Below are positions 53,146-64,000 of a stretch of 64,000 nucleotides of DNA, piece after piece. Numbering within the stretch: position 1 is the first letter of the stretch; each line of letters begins with the position of its first letter. This DNA is from Symbiodinium sp. CCMP2592 (taxonomy: Eukaryota; Sar; Dinophyceae; Suessiales; Symbiodiniaceae), in NCBI GenBank assembly GCA_905221615.1, contig CAJNDT010003035.1:584001-648000 (forward strand), in the 5' to 3' direction. The notes below the pieces were generated by a model that searched no databases, was not told the DNA's origin, and saw only the letters and a program-made list of their open reading frames with translations. The translations under genes were made by a program, and so were the position numbers.

Positions 53146-53322
53146 ACTTGTCCGATCGAGCCTAATGCCTTCGGTGTGGGCCGCAATAGGCTCTCTGCCT
53201 CGAAGAGCTCGGATGAGCCCGGTGGATCCCTGGTACGTTCGGCCAGTAGGCCGACTGAGAATGATGCCGTGACAAAGGAGCAGGCGGCCTTCCGTGATCT
53301 TTCAGGCACGAAAGGAATCTAG
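53146..53322 (+). CDS. possible exon, Ser/Arg-rich peptide
   Basis: GVGRNRLSASKSSDEPGG then TENDAVTKEQAAFRDLSG, hydrophilic and biased. Could be an exon ending near 53309 (CTTTCAG|G is however acceptor-like rather than donor-like). Confidence 0.22.
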   Translation, partial: TCPIEPNAFGVGRNRLSASKSSDEPGGSLVRSASRPTENDAVTKEQAAFRDLSGTKGI

Positions 53323-53760
53323 GACGGGAGGTCGCAGTTGACATCGGCGGGATGAGCAGGCGTGAGGAAGAGTGCATGTTGGGCTGAGCGTGCTTTGGCA
53401 TTTCTGATGCACCGGTCGTTCTGGCCGGAACACACCTTCTATCGTTTTCGGTCAATGCGGATGCTCGCATGTTTCTCTTTGTGACACAGCACAACGGATT
53501 GGCAACGACGACCATCATCTGAATCGGTGTCGTTCTCATCCAAATCTAAAGTCGTGGGCGGTGCAGCAGGCAGATACTGGAAGGTTTGGAAAGAAGCATC
53601 TTTCAGGGATTCACGGCGGGATAGGCTGGGTCATTTGCGGAAACACGACACAGCGTGCAGCCGTGCCACTGCGTGCTCGAGGTTTTCGCGAGCCGGGCAG
53701 GCGATCCAAGCTTCAATCGGATTTCCACCGCATGTCGTCTAGGGTTCTAAGGACCAAGAT

Positions 53761-54639
53761 GTGAAAGAGGGCCTGGAGAACCTTGTAATTGTCGTACTGG
53801 CCTGCACCTGGACTCTCCCTCTCTCTGTGATGGGTCTCGCGAAAAAGTGGCGAAACGGGATGTGCCGGCCCTTATGCACTGCAGATGTCGCACTGGGACC
53901 ATGCTGTGCAAGAGAAGATAGGAACAGCATGCAAGCGGGCTGCCGATGCATTTGGCTGGCTCCCAAGATCGGACGCTCCACATCAGACCTGCATTGTGCC
54001 GCCGGCCGGTGTATCAAAGAGCATTCCGTTGCCTCAGTGGTGAGTTCCTGCGGCACTTTCACACTGTTCCACAGCGGAGCTGGCAGTCCACCAGCGGCGT
54101 TGGGACAAAACGTGCTTCAAACCAATTATCCATGGCATGGCCACCGACGTGATCAATACGCAGCTCCACCAGAGGAGCACATGCGAGCAGTGGTGGGAAA
54201 GCGGAGAAATGTGCAGTCAATCGTGGCTTGTGTCGTTTGCAGTCTGTCAGTGCAAAACAACACACATGCACAGACCGTATTCCTGGACGCAGGGCTTATC
54301 GCAGCGCTTGCGTGCGGCATGCCGGCAATGTGGCCGCGTTCTCGAGCCCGCGTGCTCAGATTTCTCGAAATTCACGGGCTTCGATCGATGCTTCCAGGCG
54401 AATCTCAGCGATTTGATTTTTGCGTGCTTCGCGCTTTGCAGGCAGCAGCTGCAATCTGCCGAACCCTCATTGCACCCATGTTCTTGACTCCCGACCAGCA
54501 CCGTCATTTGTCGGGAGATGGAAGGTTTTATCATGATCATGTGCCAGAAAAACATGTTAACATTGCAGCATTCCTGGCACTGTATGCACGTGTGACTACA
54601 GTTATTTTCTGCGACAGTGTTCTTGCGACTGCCGCCTGA
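53761..54639 (+). CDS. 292-codon ORF of doubtful coding status
   Basis: Open from 53761 to TGA at 54639, long for chance. The composition (frequent Cys, His, Met, no obvious domain order) and dense alternative ORFs in both strands argue against a simple gene. The initial GTG is not a usual eukaryotic start; the first in-frame ATG is near 53830. It might contain an exon such as the Arg-rich SRARVLRFLEIHGLRSML stretch. Confidence 0.2.
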   Translation: MKEGLENLVIVVLACTWTLPLSVMGLAKKWRNGMCRPLCTADVALGPCCAREDRNSMQAGCRCIWLAPKIGRSTSDLHCAAGRCIKEHSVASVVSSCGTFTLFHSGAGSPPAALGQNVLQTNYPWHGHRRDQYAAPPEEHMRAVVGKRRNVQSIVACVVCSLSVQNNTHAQTVFLDAGLIAALACGMPAMWPRSRARVLRFLEIHGLRSMLPGESQRFDFCVLRALQAAAAICRTLIAPMFLTPDQHRHLSGDGRFYHDHVPEKHVNIAAFLALYARVTTVIFCDSVLATAA

Positions 54640-54866
54640 TGAAACTTGCACCATAAGGCCCACGACATTTCATGGACGGAGTCCGGACCGTCCCCATTGG
54701 ACATCGACTGGGAGGCAAACAATTGTTGGCTGCAGCCTTCTTTCCAGCATCACCTTACGCTGTGTCGCGCTGCAGGCTGTGGAGGCGAAGACTCTCCAGG
54801 AGCTGGGTCAGATCCTAATTTGAGTCTATCACCTATTGGACCCGTTACTATGCCTTCACAGATGCC
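54640..54866. other. no gene recognised
   Basis: Short ORFs only. Confidence 0.3.
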
Positions 54867-55157
54867 ATGAGGCTCCACTGCTTTGCCGGATCTCGGGCCA
54901 TAAACTCAGCCTGCCCTGCTGTTGGAGACTCTGCAATAGAGCATGTTGACGCATGTGACCAGCCTTTTGAAGACAGGTCTGCGCCGGCAATGAAGGCCCA
55001 GGGACCCTGCCAGTCCTCGATGTGTTCTTGCTTGCTGGCATCTATTCAACCTGGTTGCTTTCAAATCGTAGTGCTCGCACATTGTCACGAGCAGGCAGCA
55101 CCCGCTGCAGAGAAGCTGCTGCAGGACGAGGCTTCCGAGCTTCTGTGCCAGCACTAA
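54867..55157 (+). CDS. possible exon paralogous to the 703-bp repeat exon
   Basis: The end reads EQAAPAAEKLLQDEASELL. The tandem unit at 57.4 kb and its copies contains the similar ESGAPAVEKLLQDEACER. This links the two regions as parts of one gene family. The upstream part of the ORF has no clear features. Confidence 0.35.
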   Translation: MRLHCFAGSRAINSACPAVGDSAIEHVDACDQPFEDRSAPAMKAQGPCQSSMCSCLLASIQPGCFQIVVLAHCHEQAAPAAEKLLQDEASELLCQH

Positions 55158-56754
55158 AACATCTGGTAACAGGCACACCAAATGCAAGAGTGAAAGGAAT
55201 TGCAATTTGAATTTCTGCTATGCTCGTGCTGGAACTGGCGCATACTCAACGTTGTGGACCACAGGTCGTTTGCCGGACAGAAGCCCGGTTGTCAGACGGT
55301 GTCAGTCCCTGTCTGCAAGGAAGTGGCACCAGAAAGTTGTTTGTGAGGGCAGCCAAACCACCCACACACACACATACACACACACACATACACACACACA
55401 AGCACACACACACACACACACACGCAGATGCAAGCATGTGCGTGCGAGAGGTTTGGCGGTTATTCCTCTGTTTTGCTTTCCGGCTTGCCTCGAATCCTTT
55501 CATGTTTGCACGGGTATGCGTACTGTAGGTGGTGAGTTATCAGACTGTTTTCCAGAGGTTGCGTTCTGCCGGAGGGTTGTGCCTTGCCCGTCTCTCGATG
55601 TGAGCCTCGAGCAAGCTTCTCTGGGTATTTGTTCCCTCTGCAACACGGTCGCAACGCATCTTTGGCAGTCACGTGCCCATCAATGAATCTGATCTTTCGA
55701 CTGTATGGATCAGATCAATGATTGCATGCGCAGTGTAGTACACAGGTCACCTCCTTAACACGACTCTGCAGGCCTAGAATCAAGGCACGCAAAACTCTTT
55801 TGGTCCCCTCAAGACCATTTGACCAAATAGTATCTAGGTGCCACCGCAGCGCCACTAGAACATGTTTGACGCATACACAATAGTCGCCGACATCGTGAAC
55901 CCTCAAGAGTTTCATGCATCTGGACAGTGAGTCCGATGAAGTATACCGTGCAGGTGGTGCTGCTGAAAAATGCCCCAAATCAGGCGCAATTCATCAGCGT
56001 TGCAGGGAATCAGCTTCAAAAGCTCATCAGTTTGATCGGAATTAAACAATCCAAATGCCATCAAATGCCAAAGGTGGCAAATTCTGCAACCATGCTAATG
56101 CCTGTTGTTGCTTTCTTAGGTGCCGTTTGCGTATGTGTGCTCAGAAGCAACTCCAAGGCGCGACTCGCGAAAGTGCACATTCCTTTGGCATCATCAGCAG
56201 AAACCCACGGATGAAGGACACCAATTGAATCCACTGATGGTTGCAAGTTCACAATGCCTTTTAAGCTCACACCAGTAGCTCCAATTCTCGAGCGCCTTGC
56301 GAGTGGAACGCAAGATCTGGCGCGCGTGGGCACGTGTCCGGTGAGCGCCCGAGCAGCAAGGGTCTCGGAAACCATCTCCCTGTAGGACAAGCTGGGCTAC
56401 GTAAAGCAGTTGCTAATGCCTCCAATGGCGGCCGGGATATCACCCGTGCCAGATCGGCAACCAAAGAGGCGGCACACGCAAGCATGAATTAGTTGCCATT
56501 CATTACGAAGCCTCTCCTTAAACTTGGAGGGGACGAGGCCTGCTGTAAGGGGATCTTCTTGACATGAAGCCTCCTTGAACCCGGCCTCAAACTGCTACCT
56601 CACAGGCCTCATCAAAGCCTGCCCAGTGTTGGGGGTTTGCCTGTCAAGCCGCGCTTAACTTGGCTTCAATCTCACACACCAGAGGTGGCACAGGCCTCCC
56701 ATACAAAACTCATACTCTGCTGTGGCGCTGTTGGTTGGTACCTGGCTCCAAACC
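55158..56754. other. no gene recognised
   Basis: Apart from the CA microsatellite, only short ORFs (up to 159 codons, through the CA repeat). Confidence 0.35.
55360..55424. repeat. (CA)n microsatellite
   Basis: CA dinucleotides with TA and AG interruptions. Thr-His repeat ORFs are artefacts. Confidence 0.95.
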
Positions 56755-59385
56755 CGTGACATTCTTCTAGATGTCAGGTGAAGCAGCAGGGTATGGAGCT
56801 GGACAGGCCAGATGCTTTGCGCAGGTACAGAGAAACGAGGCATTGGCCGGCATTCTGCCACTTGCAGGCTTCGTGCAGAAGTTCGATCGTGCCAGCAGCA
56901 GATACAGGCAGAACAGCCACATCCCCGGGAAATGAGGGCTAGCTCATCTTTCCATGTTGCGGACATGAGGAATGTGTCCAACGATCTTCGTGAACAGCTG
57001 CAAACACAGCAGGCCCGTCAAACCTTAGAGCATGTTCTGGCACGTCGCAGTCACAGCACAAATCTCTGCAGCTGTCGCAATGCTGGGACAGGCAGGAGAT
57101 GCAGAACTCCTGCTTTTGCGAGAACAGCTGGCCGAAGAGCGGGAGCGCTCGCAACCCAGCGCAGAGAGGGCGGACATGGGCAGAAATGTGCGGCTGCGAA
57201 AGATCTCTTGGTCGACCAGTCCTTGTGGGAGACGTACTCAACATGCAAGGAAGAGAAGCCCTCGAAAACTCCAAGGCCTTTGCTCGCCTTTGCCGTGAGA
57301 TCGGGTGCTGTTGGAATTCTGCGCAGTTCAGATCTACCTGTCGTGGTGTGGATGTGCTTGTCGGGAGGCTGCAGAGGACGAAAGCGGCGCGCCGGCTGTG
57401 GAGAAGCTTCTGCAGGACGAGGCCTGCGAGCGAACGCCCGGTAAGTCTTCCGAACCCGTAGCGTTCTTCTAGATGTCAGGTGAAGCAGCAGGGTATGGAG
57501 CTGGACAGGCCAGATGCTTTGCGCAGGTACAGAGAAACGAGGCATTGGCCGGCATTCTGCCACTTGCAGGCTTCGTGCAGAAGTTCGATCGTGCCAGCAG
57601 CAGATACAGGCAGAACAGCCACATCCCCGGGAAATGAGGGCTAGCTCATCTTTCCATGTTGCGGACATGAGGAATGTGTCCAACGATCTTCGTGAACAGC
57701 TGCAAACACAGCAGGCCCGTAAAACCTTAGAGCATGTTCCTGGCACGTCGCAGTCACAGCACAAATCTCTGCAGCTGTCGCAATGCTGGGACAGGCAGGA
57801 GATGCAGAACTCCTGCTTTTGCGAGAACAGCTGGCCGAAGAGCGGGAGCGCTCGCAACCCAGCGCAGAGAGGGCGGACATGGGCAGAAATGTGCGGCTGC
57901 GAAAGATCTCTTGGTCGACCAGTCCTTGTGGGAGACGTACTCAACATGCAAGGAAGAGAAGCCCTCGAAAACTCCAAGGCCTTTGCTCGCCTTTGCCGTG
58001 AGATCGGGTGCTGTTGGAATTCTGCGCAGTTCAGATCTACCTGTCGTGGTGTGGATGTGCTTGTCGGGAGGCTGCAGAGGACCAAAGCGGCGCGCCGGCT
58101 GTGGAGAAGCTTCTGCAGGACGAGGCCTGCGAGCGAACGCCCGGTAAATCTTCCGAACCTGTAGCGTTCTTCTAGATGTCAGGTGAAGCAGCAGGGTATG
58201 GAGCTGGACAGGCCAGATGCTTTGCGCAGGTACAGAGAAACGAGGCATTGGCCGGCAGTCTGCCACTCGCAGGCTTCGTGCAGAAGTTCGATCGTGCCAG
58301 CAGCAGATACAGGCAGAACAGCCACATCCCCGGGAAATGAGGGCTAGCTCATCTTTCCATGTTGCGGACATGAGGAATGTGTCCAACGATCTTCGTGAAC
58401 AGCTGCAAACACAGCAGGCCCGTAAAACCTTAGAGCATGTTCCTGGCACGTCGCAGTCACAGCACAAATCTCTGCAGCTGTCGCAATGCTGGGACAGGCA
58501 GGAGATGCAGAACTCCTGCTTTTGCGAGAACAGCTGGCCGAAGAGCGGGAGCGCTCGCAACCCAGCGCAGAGAGGGCGGACATGGGCAGAAATGTGCGGC
58601 TGCGAAAGATCTCTTGGTCGACCAGTCCTTGTGGGAGACGTACTCAACATGCAAGGAAGAGAAGCCCTCGAAAACTCCAAGGCCTTTGCTCGCCTTTGCC
58701 GTGAGATCGGGTGCTGTTGGAATTCTGCGCAGTTCAGATCTACCTGTCGTGGTGTGGATGTGCTTGTCGGGAGGCTGCAGAGGACCAAAGCGGCGCGCCG
58801 GCTGTGGAGAAGCTTCTGCAGGACGAGGCCTGCGAGCGAACGCCCGGTAAATCTTCCGAACCTGTAGCGTTCTTCTAGATGTCAGGTGAAGCAGCAGGGT
58901 ATGGAGCTGGACAGGCCAGATGCTTTGCACAAGTACAGAGAAACGAGGGATTGGCCGCCATTCAGCCACTTGCAGGCTTCGTGCAGAAGTTCGATCGTGC
59001 CAGCAGCAGATACACACAGAGCGGCCACACCCCCGGGAAATGAGGGCTAGCTCATCTTTCCATGTTGCGGACATGAGGAATGTGTCCAACGATCTTCGTG
59101 AACAGCTGCAAACACAGCAGGCCCGTCGAACCTTAGAGCATGTTCTGGCACGTCGCAGTCACAGCACAAATCTCTGCAGCTGTCGCAATGCTGGGACAGG
59201 CAGGAGATGCAGAACTCCTGCTTTTGCGAGAACAGCTGGCCGAAGAGCGGGAGCGCTCGCAACCCAGCGCAGAGAGGGCGGACATGGGCAGAAATGTGCG
59301 GCTGCGAAAGATCTCTTGGTCGACCAGTCCTTGTGGGAGACGTACTCAACATGCAAGGAAGAGAAGCCCTCGAAAACTCCAAGGC
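56755..59385 (+). repeat. 703-bp tandem repeat, 3.7 copies, with exon-like content
   Basis: Units start near 56760, 57462, 58165 and 58868 and are almost identical. The fourth stops at about 59385 after CTCGAAAACTCCAAGGCC. Each contains a coiled-coil-like stretch (GDAELLLLREQLAEERER) and, near its end, ESGAPAVEKLLQDEACER. Junctions read CCCG|GTAAGTC...GATGTCAG|G, so 57441-57479 would be a 39-nt GT-AG mini-intron between repeated exons. Copies differ by single bases: copies 1 and 4 have CATGTTCTGG, copies 2 and 3 CATGTTCCTGG. Copies 2 and 3 share GTAAATC. No single frame spans a whole unit, so either further introns exist or the array is non-coding. Confidence 0.85.
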
Positions 59386-59944
59386 CAGCACCTATTCCAA
59401 AGAGTCCTGTTGTGGCTGCCTGTTCACCTAATTTGTAGTCGAAGATGTAGAGTTCGGAGCAGGCATGACAAGTTCTGGAAGCCTTGTGTGTGTGTCCAGC
59501 TATTTCCACCATCCCACCACCTCCGCCCTGCACCCCATGGCAATGCCATTCCTGTCAGCTTTCCGGCATCATCCGGCATCGCCGATCACAAGTATCACCA
59601 AACTGAAGAAGAAGAAGTAGAAGAAGATCCAGAACAGCAGCAACAACAACAACAAGGTAACGGGCACGTTTGCGCGGCCTCAGAAGAATGCAAAATTCTA
59701 GAGTTGTTTCTGTCTTTCGTTTGTAAGACGACATTTTGCGAATTGTAGTTTTCATATGTGTTGAGCTGCGGTTTTAGTGTGTGGCTGGAGAAGTGTCACA
59801 AATACCGTGGGGGATTTTGGGGGTGGCGTTTGAAGCTTTTTTCCGTTGCGGCCTGCGGGGTTCGTGAGTCTCAGGGACAGGACAACCCGCAATTTGTGTG
59901 ATTGTGAGCATTTTGTGCGTTAGATGGTCGGTTCTTCAGAATAC
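59386..59944. other. unique flank of the tandem repeat
   Basis: A 202-codon ORF (59140-59748) runs out of the last unit into sequence encoding an acidic/Gln stretch (TEEEEVEEDPEQQQQQQQ), followed by GTAACGG, which could be a splice donor at about 59656. Confidence 0.35.
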
Positions 59945-60110
59945 ACTACCGACATCGTCATCGTTATCATCATTGTTATCATCATCATCGCCGTCAACGC
60001 CATCATCATCACCATCTTTGCCATCATCATTTTCATAATTCTAGTCACCCTGGTCATCATCATCATTTTCATCAGCACGGCCATCATCGTCATCATCACC
60101 ATCACATTAT
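59945..60110. repeat. (ATC)n-rich tract
   Basis: Imperfect ATC/ATT trinucleotides. The Ile/Val-rich and Met-rich ORFs across it are repeat artefacts. Confidence 0.9.
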
Positions 60111-60271
60111 TCTTCTTCTTCGTCAGTTCATTCAGCACAGCGAACAAACATCGCATCATCCTCAGCTTCTTGATTTCATCCTCTTCGTCAACACAGAAAG
60201 TGCACAAGGCCAAAATTGCCTGGCCGTCAGCAAAAAGCAGCCGAGGCTCTCAGAAATTGTGAAGATTTTCC

Positions 60272-60859
60272 ATGCCTCCATCACGCCGCAGGCAGACATC
60301 ACTGCAAGCATCGGTACAAACGGCTGGCATATGTGCAAAAACTCTACTTTTCAGAACAAAACACTTGCAACAGTGTGCACACTGCTACGAAAGCCACATC
60401 ACAAAAAGTTTGTCCAAGCCGCAATGTGCCAAAACTCGAAGCTTGGCACATCGGAGGCTTGAAGTCGGTAGACCCTTCGAGGCGGGAGACGCACCACCTA
60501 CCACCACCACCACCACCAACAGCAGCAACAAGAAGACCAAGAATAAGTACATGAACAAGATCAACAACATCATCAACAACAACAGCAACAGCGATAGCAA
60601 TGCCAGCAGCAACAACAGCAACAGCGATAACAACAGCAGCGCCAGCACCAGCACCGCCATCACCACCACAACCCCACCAATAAGAGTAACAGCAGCAGCA
60701 GCAGCTACCACAAGTGCAACAGCACCAACACCCGAAACAGCAGCAGAAACAACACAAGGGGGCGGCGGCGGCAGAAGCAGCAGCAGCGGCCGAGAGAAAG
60801 CATCAAAAGCGAAGAACAAAGCATCTAGCCACGATAACGCGGCAGTTTCACAAGTATAG
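60272..60859 (+). CDS. low-complexity Asn/Ser/Thr/Ala ORF, doubtful
   Basis: 195 codons open. The second half is encoded by AAC/AGC/ACC/GCA triplets (NNNSNSDSNASSNNSNSD, then Thr- and Ala-runs, Gly5, and a Lys/Ser end). It may be a disordered exon or a triplet repeat that happens to be open. No start context or domain. Confidence 0.3.
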   Translation: MPPSRRRQTSLQASVQTAGICAKTLLFRTKHLQQCAHCYESHITKSLSKPQCAKTRSLAHRRLEVGRPFEAGDAPPTTTTTTNSSNKKTKNKYMNKINNIINNNSNSDSNASSNNSNSDNNSSASTSTAITTTTPPIRVTAAAAATTSATAPTPETAAETTQGGGGGRSSSSGREKASKAKNKASSHDNAAVSQV

Positions 60860-61180
60860 TTTCGGGCAGAAGTGATGACAAGACTTCAGGCGCAGCTTGT
60901 AACGTCGCCTGCCGAACACGACACTCCTCTGCTGATCAGCCGGCAAGTGTCAGATGCGCCGAGAACTTGGTGCACAGGGTCTTATCGCAGCATCTTCACG
61001 CATGAATGTGCTGTACAGTACACTGCAGCTTGTGGCGAAAGGAAGCAACAACACTCCAGCGATTCCTCGTGTGTGTAGGCTGGGCTTCTGGCGATCTAAG
61101 GTCTGACATCCACCAGACGGCATGATCCCAAGAGAAGCACTGGGTCAGTCGAAGTCGCTCATAGACGCCAAGTTGTCAGG
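60860..61180. other. no gene recognised
   Basis: A 68-codon ORF (60872-61078) lacks features. The end of the stretch (AAGTTGTCAG|G) may be a splice acceptor for the next block. Confidence 0.35.
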
Positions 61181-61830
61181 CACCGGAAGCTCCGACTGCC
61201 GAATCCAACCAGCCAAGCGCAATCCAGCGAGGCACACCAGAGCCAGAGCAGCAAGAGCAGCCAGAGGCCAGCCTGAGTCCCACGAAGCTGGAGGCGACTA
61301 AGCCCGGTTCGGGTACGTCAGGTGTGGACGAGAACGAGACTGCAGAGCATGCTGGAGGGCTGACTCAACAACCGGAATCAAGCGCACATGAGGAGGAACC
61401 GCCAGCAGCACCGCCGGGTGTAGATCCACCTGGTTCGCAGGGAGAGGACAAGCTTCAGTACATCGAGCAGTCAGCAGCGGAGCGGCAGCCCCCACAGCCA
61501 CAGCAGGAGAGTTGGCCCTCACAAGACCAGGAGCAAAAGAGGCGAGAAGACATGAGCCACGCCTGTGTCGGTCCAATGCCCCTGTGGCACATGTCGAACA
61601 TCTGCAGGAGCGCCCAAGCCACAGCAAGCAGAAAGACGCTCCCGGAGACGCCAGAGGTCAGCGGGTGCCGTGTCGGATCCTGCAAAACATGTCCGATGAG
61701 CGTTCCACCAACACAGCAAGTGGTGCAGACGTCACGGGGTCACGGGTTTGTGAATTGCGCACCTGATCGTCGTATCGCCTTTAGATATCTATGGACTTCA
61801 GGAGTCGAACTGTGGAAGCGTGGTCGGTGA
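61181..61830 (+). CDS. probable exon: acidic Pro/Gln/Glu-rich protein segment
   Basis: Open from the acceptor-like GTCAG|GCACCGG at 61181. It reads APEAPTAESNQPS, TPEPEQQEQPEASLSPTKLE, then ENETAEHAGGLTQQPESSA and EEEPPAAPPGVDPPG, ending QSAAERQPPQPQQES and a basic QEQKRRE near 61550. The composition is consistently acidic, Pro/Gln-rich and disordered over ~120 codons, unlike shadow ORFs nearby. The ORF continues to TGA at 61830, but the later part is Cys-rich and probably intronic. Function unknown. Confidence 0.45.
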
Positions 61831-62720
61831 GCCAGAGGGCAAGTACAGCTCATTATAGCTTCCACTTAATCTGGTCATTCCATTTCATGGCAATCTTCCC
61901 GGGCCTTGGGTAACTCCGGCCTCTCACGACCAGGATGCTGATGTGTCAATTCGGTGCACACTTTCACTTACACGAACATGTCCTCTTTGTGACAATCACG
62001 CTTAAGAAAATTGCATCCGGAGCCAATGCCCCAAGCCAAGCAGCAATCATCCGGCCAACCTGCCGCGCGGAATCGAAAGGACTGTGCCAGCACGAGCCAG
62101 CAAGCGGAACCCAAAGGATCTGCGCATATTCAAAGTGCAGCTTCTGCCAGGTGTCGCAGCGCCATTCCAGAACAAACCAGTTTGGTTGGCCATGTGCAAA
62201 CCGGTCTCAGAGTTGTCCACGGTCACCTCGGACGCACCTTCGTTTGCAATACTCACGGCCATGCAAAACCAAGAGTCGAAGGAGACTTGTCGCCAAACTG
62301 AAGCAGGTGCGCCAGTCTCTTCCACAAAATCCTTTGCCTCTGCCTGACTGTAAGTAGTGGGGGCTCGTGGCTGTAGCTAAGAGAAGACATCAGGACAGCC
62401 TGAAACTCCTTCAACAGACCTTCGCGGCTCTTCCTGATTTTGCAGTGTATTTGCTCCATGGTATTGTGCGGAGTTGCAGGACCGCCTCTTCGGCTCGTCA
62501 ACAGCAACACGCGGCTCCACCGCATCCCTTTTCGATGATGACGACGACGAGGCTAGAGTCTTTCGGGAGAACTACTTCTGTCAAAAACAGTCCACAGTTG
62601 TCAGGATCTATGTGAGGTTCAGACTTCGTCCATGTTCGTCCGACCTCGAGAGCATAGTCCCCCACTGCCTGTCATCATTTCCTCACAGTCTCTCGCAGCA
62701 TAGCGGAAGTATCCAATCCG
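61831..62720. other. no gene recognised
   Basis: ORFs up to 140 codons (61935-62357) without motifs. Confidence 0.35.
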
Positions 62721-62930
62721 ATGTCAGGTCTTCCTGGCAAAGCCAAAGAAGGCCTCGTCACCGAGCAAGACAAGGCTCAGCTACCTGCTGCCGGCGATTT
62801 CGAGCTGCAGTCAAGCATGGCACCGCTGTCCGTACATTGGCGTCATAACACCAGCCGTTGCCGGCCCGTGCAGATGCATCAGATGCGACGACAACCTACA
62901 CTGGACCTGCACTCTCCTTTCAGAATCTAG
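62721..62930 (+). CDS. possible short exon
   Basis: MSGLPGKAKEGLVTEQDK followed by AAGDFELQSSMA is hydrophilic and protein-like for ~35 codons. GATGTCAG|GTC precedes it and could be an acceptor. Unassigned. Confidence 0.25.
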   Translation: MSGLPGKAKEGLVTEQDKAQLPAAGDFELQSSMAPLSVHWRHNTSRCRPVQMHQMRRQPTLDLHSPFRI

Positions 62931-63502
62931 CTGCCTAGCTGTCTCGTTTTTCATACCGTCCGCCATTCGACTGTGTTGAAACAAGAGAGCCTGTACAAGA
63001 ATCCAGAAGATAAACGGCTGACTATGCCGCGGCGCAGCGCAACATGCTGCAGCTCGGCGGGCGCATGAGTGGCTGGGCCCTTGCAGCGCCGCTCGGCGTA
63101 CAAGCGTGCGAGAAAACAAAAAAAAGGGTCGAGTTTTTAAACTTTGGCCAAAGGGTGTTGGTGTTCCAGGCTGCTCGTTCTCACGCTCCTTCTGCTATGC
63201 AGCGCCTGCTGTGGAAGACGGGTCGCCAAGTGCTTTGTCGATCCCCGACGAGGCGTGCAAGTGCCTTTGTGTCCTGTTAAACTTTGCACGCATGTTTCTG
63301 AGTGTACCTGGGTAGACACGACGATTGGGTTTCATAGCATCAGCAGAGTGGATAGAATTGCATCACAAAGCGGCTATGAAAAGGCTTGCACAAGTATATC
63401 CTGCTCTCGCTCATTTGCCTTTTCATTCCTGGTCCATACTTCCACGATGCCTGTCAAGCAATGGCTCAGTGGTGACTGCCGTGTTCGCCACCACCTTCGC
63501 CA
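62931..63502. other. no gene recognised
   Basis: Short ORFs in several frames, no motif. Confidence 0.35.
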
Positions 63503-63709
63503 GTGATGACCACTGAGGATGGCCTCGTGCAGAGCTTCAAGGGTCCAATCTCTGCAGCTGGGATTGCCATAGCTGACAGCATGGTACACGTGCACAACAT
63601 TCTCACTGAGGATACAATGGATTTGAGCAACTCCCAGTTTGCTTCGCTCTTCGTCGTGAGCTCGCTTACAGGCATCGGATGCGTTGAAATGCATAAAACT
63701 GTGATTTAG
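63503..63709 (+). CDS. possible exon or small protein, 68 aa
   Basis: ATGATGACC opens MMTTEDGLVQSFKGPISA, then IAIADSMVHVHNILTEDT and a hydrophobic end, closing at TAG 63707-63709. Balanced composition. No family recognised. Confidence 0.3.
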   Translation: MMTTEDGLVQSFKGPISAAGIAIADSMVHVHNILTEDTMDLSNSQFASLFVVSSLTGIGCVEMHKTVI

Positions 63710-64000
63710 CAAAATCTTTTTGAGAACTCCTTAGCTCACAAACTTTGTGCAACTCTTGGAAGCTCCTGAGAGATGTTCCCGATGTGCTCAGTCATGTGCC
63801 ATGACTCAATTTCGTGACGAACTTGCGTGGCTAATCCCTTTTAAGCCTGGGTGCAGGGGTGCTTTGTTCTCCAGGCAGTGGCTTGGCTCGATTGTAGTCC
63901 GGACTCCTGCGACATCCTGTGACCATCTGTGACCACACATATATCAAACTCACATATCAGACCCAGCGCAGAACGTCAGGCTTGTTGATTTCTCGTGTGG
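63710..64000. other. no gene recognised
   Basis: A 61-codon ORF (63747-63932) without motifs; the window ends here. Confidence 0.3.

Noticed and set aside
57051..58788. Minus-strand 344-codon ORFs in the 703-bp repeats
   Set aside because: Open because of the repeat composition and duplicated exactly with it; rich in Cys/Arg/Ser without domains, whereas the plus strand shows splice-like junctions and coiled-coil peptides.

Overview
The window reads as nuclear DNA of a dinoflagellate, probably from or near the Symbiodiniaceae. Four things point that way: a retroelement carrying a C5-cytosine DNA methyltransferase (published for dinoflagellates), very abundant degenerate TTTAGGG/CCCTAAA telomere-type repeats, putative introns ending AG|G, and very low gene density with many foldback elements. 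The species cannot be named from sequence alone. No rRNA, tRNA or CRISPR array was seen.

Layout. (1) 1-22.3 kb is gene-poor. It holds telomere-like tracts, microsatellites and several foldback (MITE-like) families, the main one with eight ~110-125 bp copies. (2) 22.3-25.1 kb, minus strand, is a broken ~960-residue membrane-protein ORF. (3) 25.12-41.33 kb is an island bounded by a 30-bp inverted repeat (28/30 identical) with TTTACACG-rich DNA just inside. It holds three protein genes of unknown function, an En/Spm (Tnp2)-like transposase gene with scattered fragments, satellites, and all ~25 copies of a short hairpin element built on the core CTTGGTGTTACACCGAG. (4) 41.33-47.18 kb is a frameshifted retroelement: Cys/His ORF1, a 2-oxoglutarate/Fe(II)-dioxygenase-like segment, a DNMT3-like methyltransferase, then reverse transcriptase and RNase H. 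(5) 47.2-64 kb is mostly non-coding, with scattered exon-like ORFs (several Ala/Gln/Glu-rich and coiled-coil-like) and a 703-bp unit repeated nearly four times.

The most notable system is the hairpin family. The apex is conserved while the outer arms differ between copies, yet each arm still pairs with its partner. One copy lies inside a 69-nt GT-AG interval whose removal restores an open frame, and another looks like an insertion into a paralogous site. Together these suggest a transposon-like introner family. The retroelement is the second highlight, because it pairs a predicted DNA-methylating domain with an oxygenase-like domain.

Coordinates and motifs were read by eye. Gene models with introns or frameshifts are approximate, and no database search was possible.
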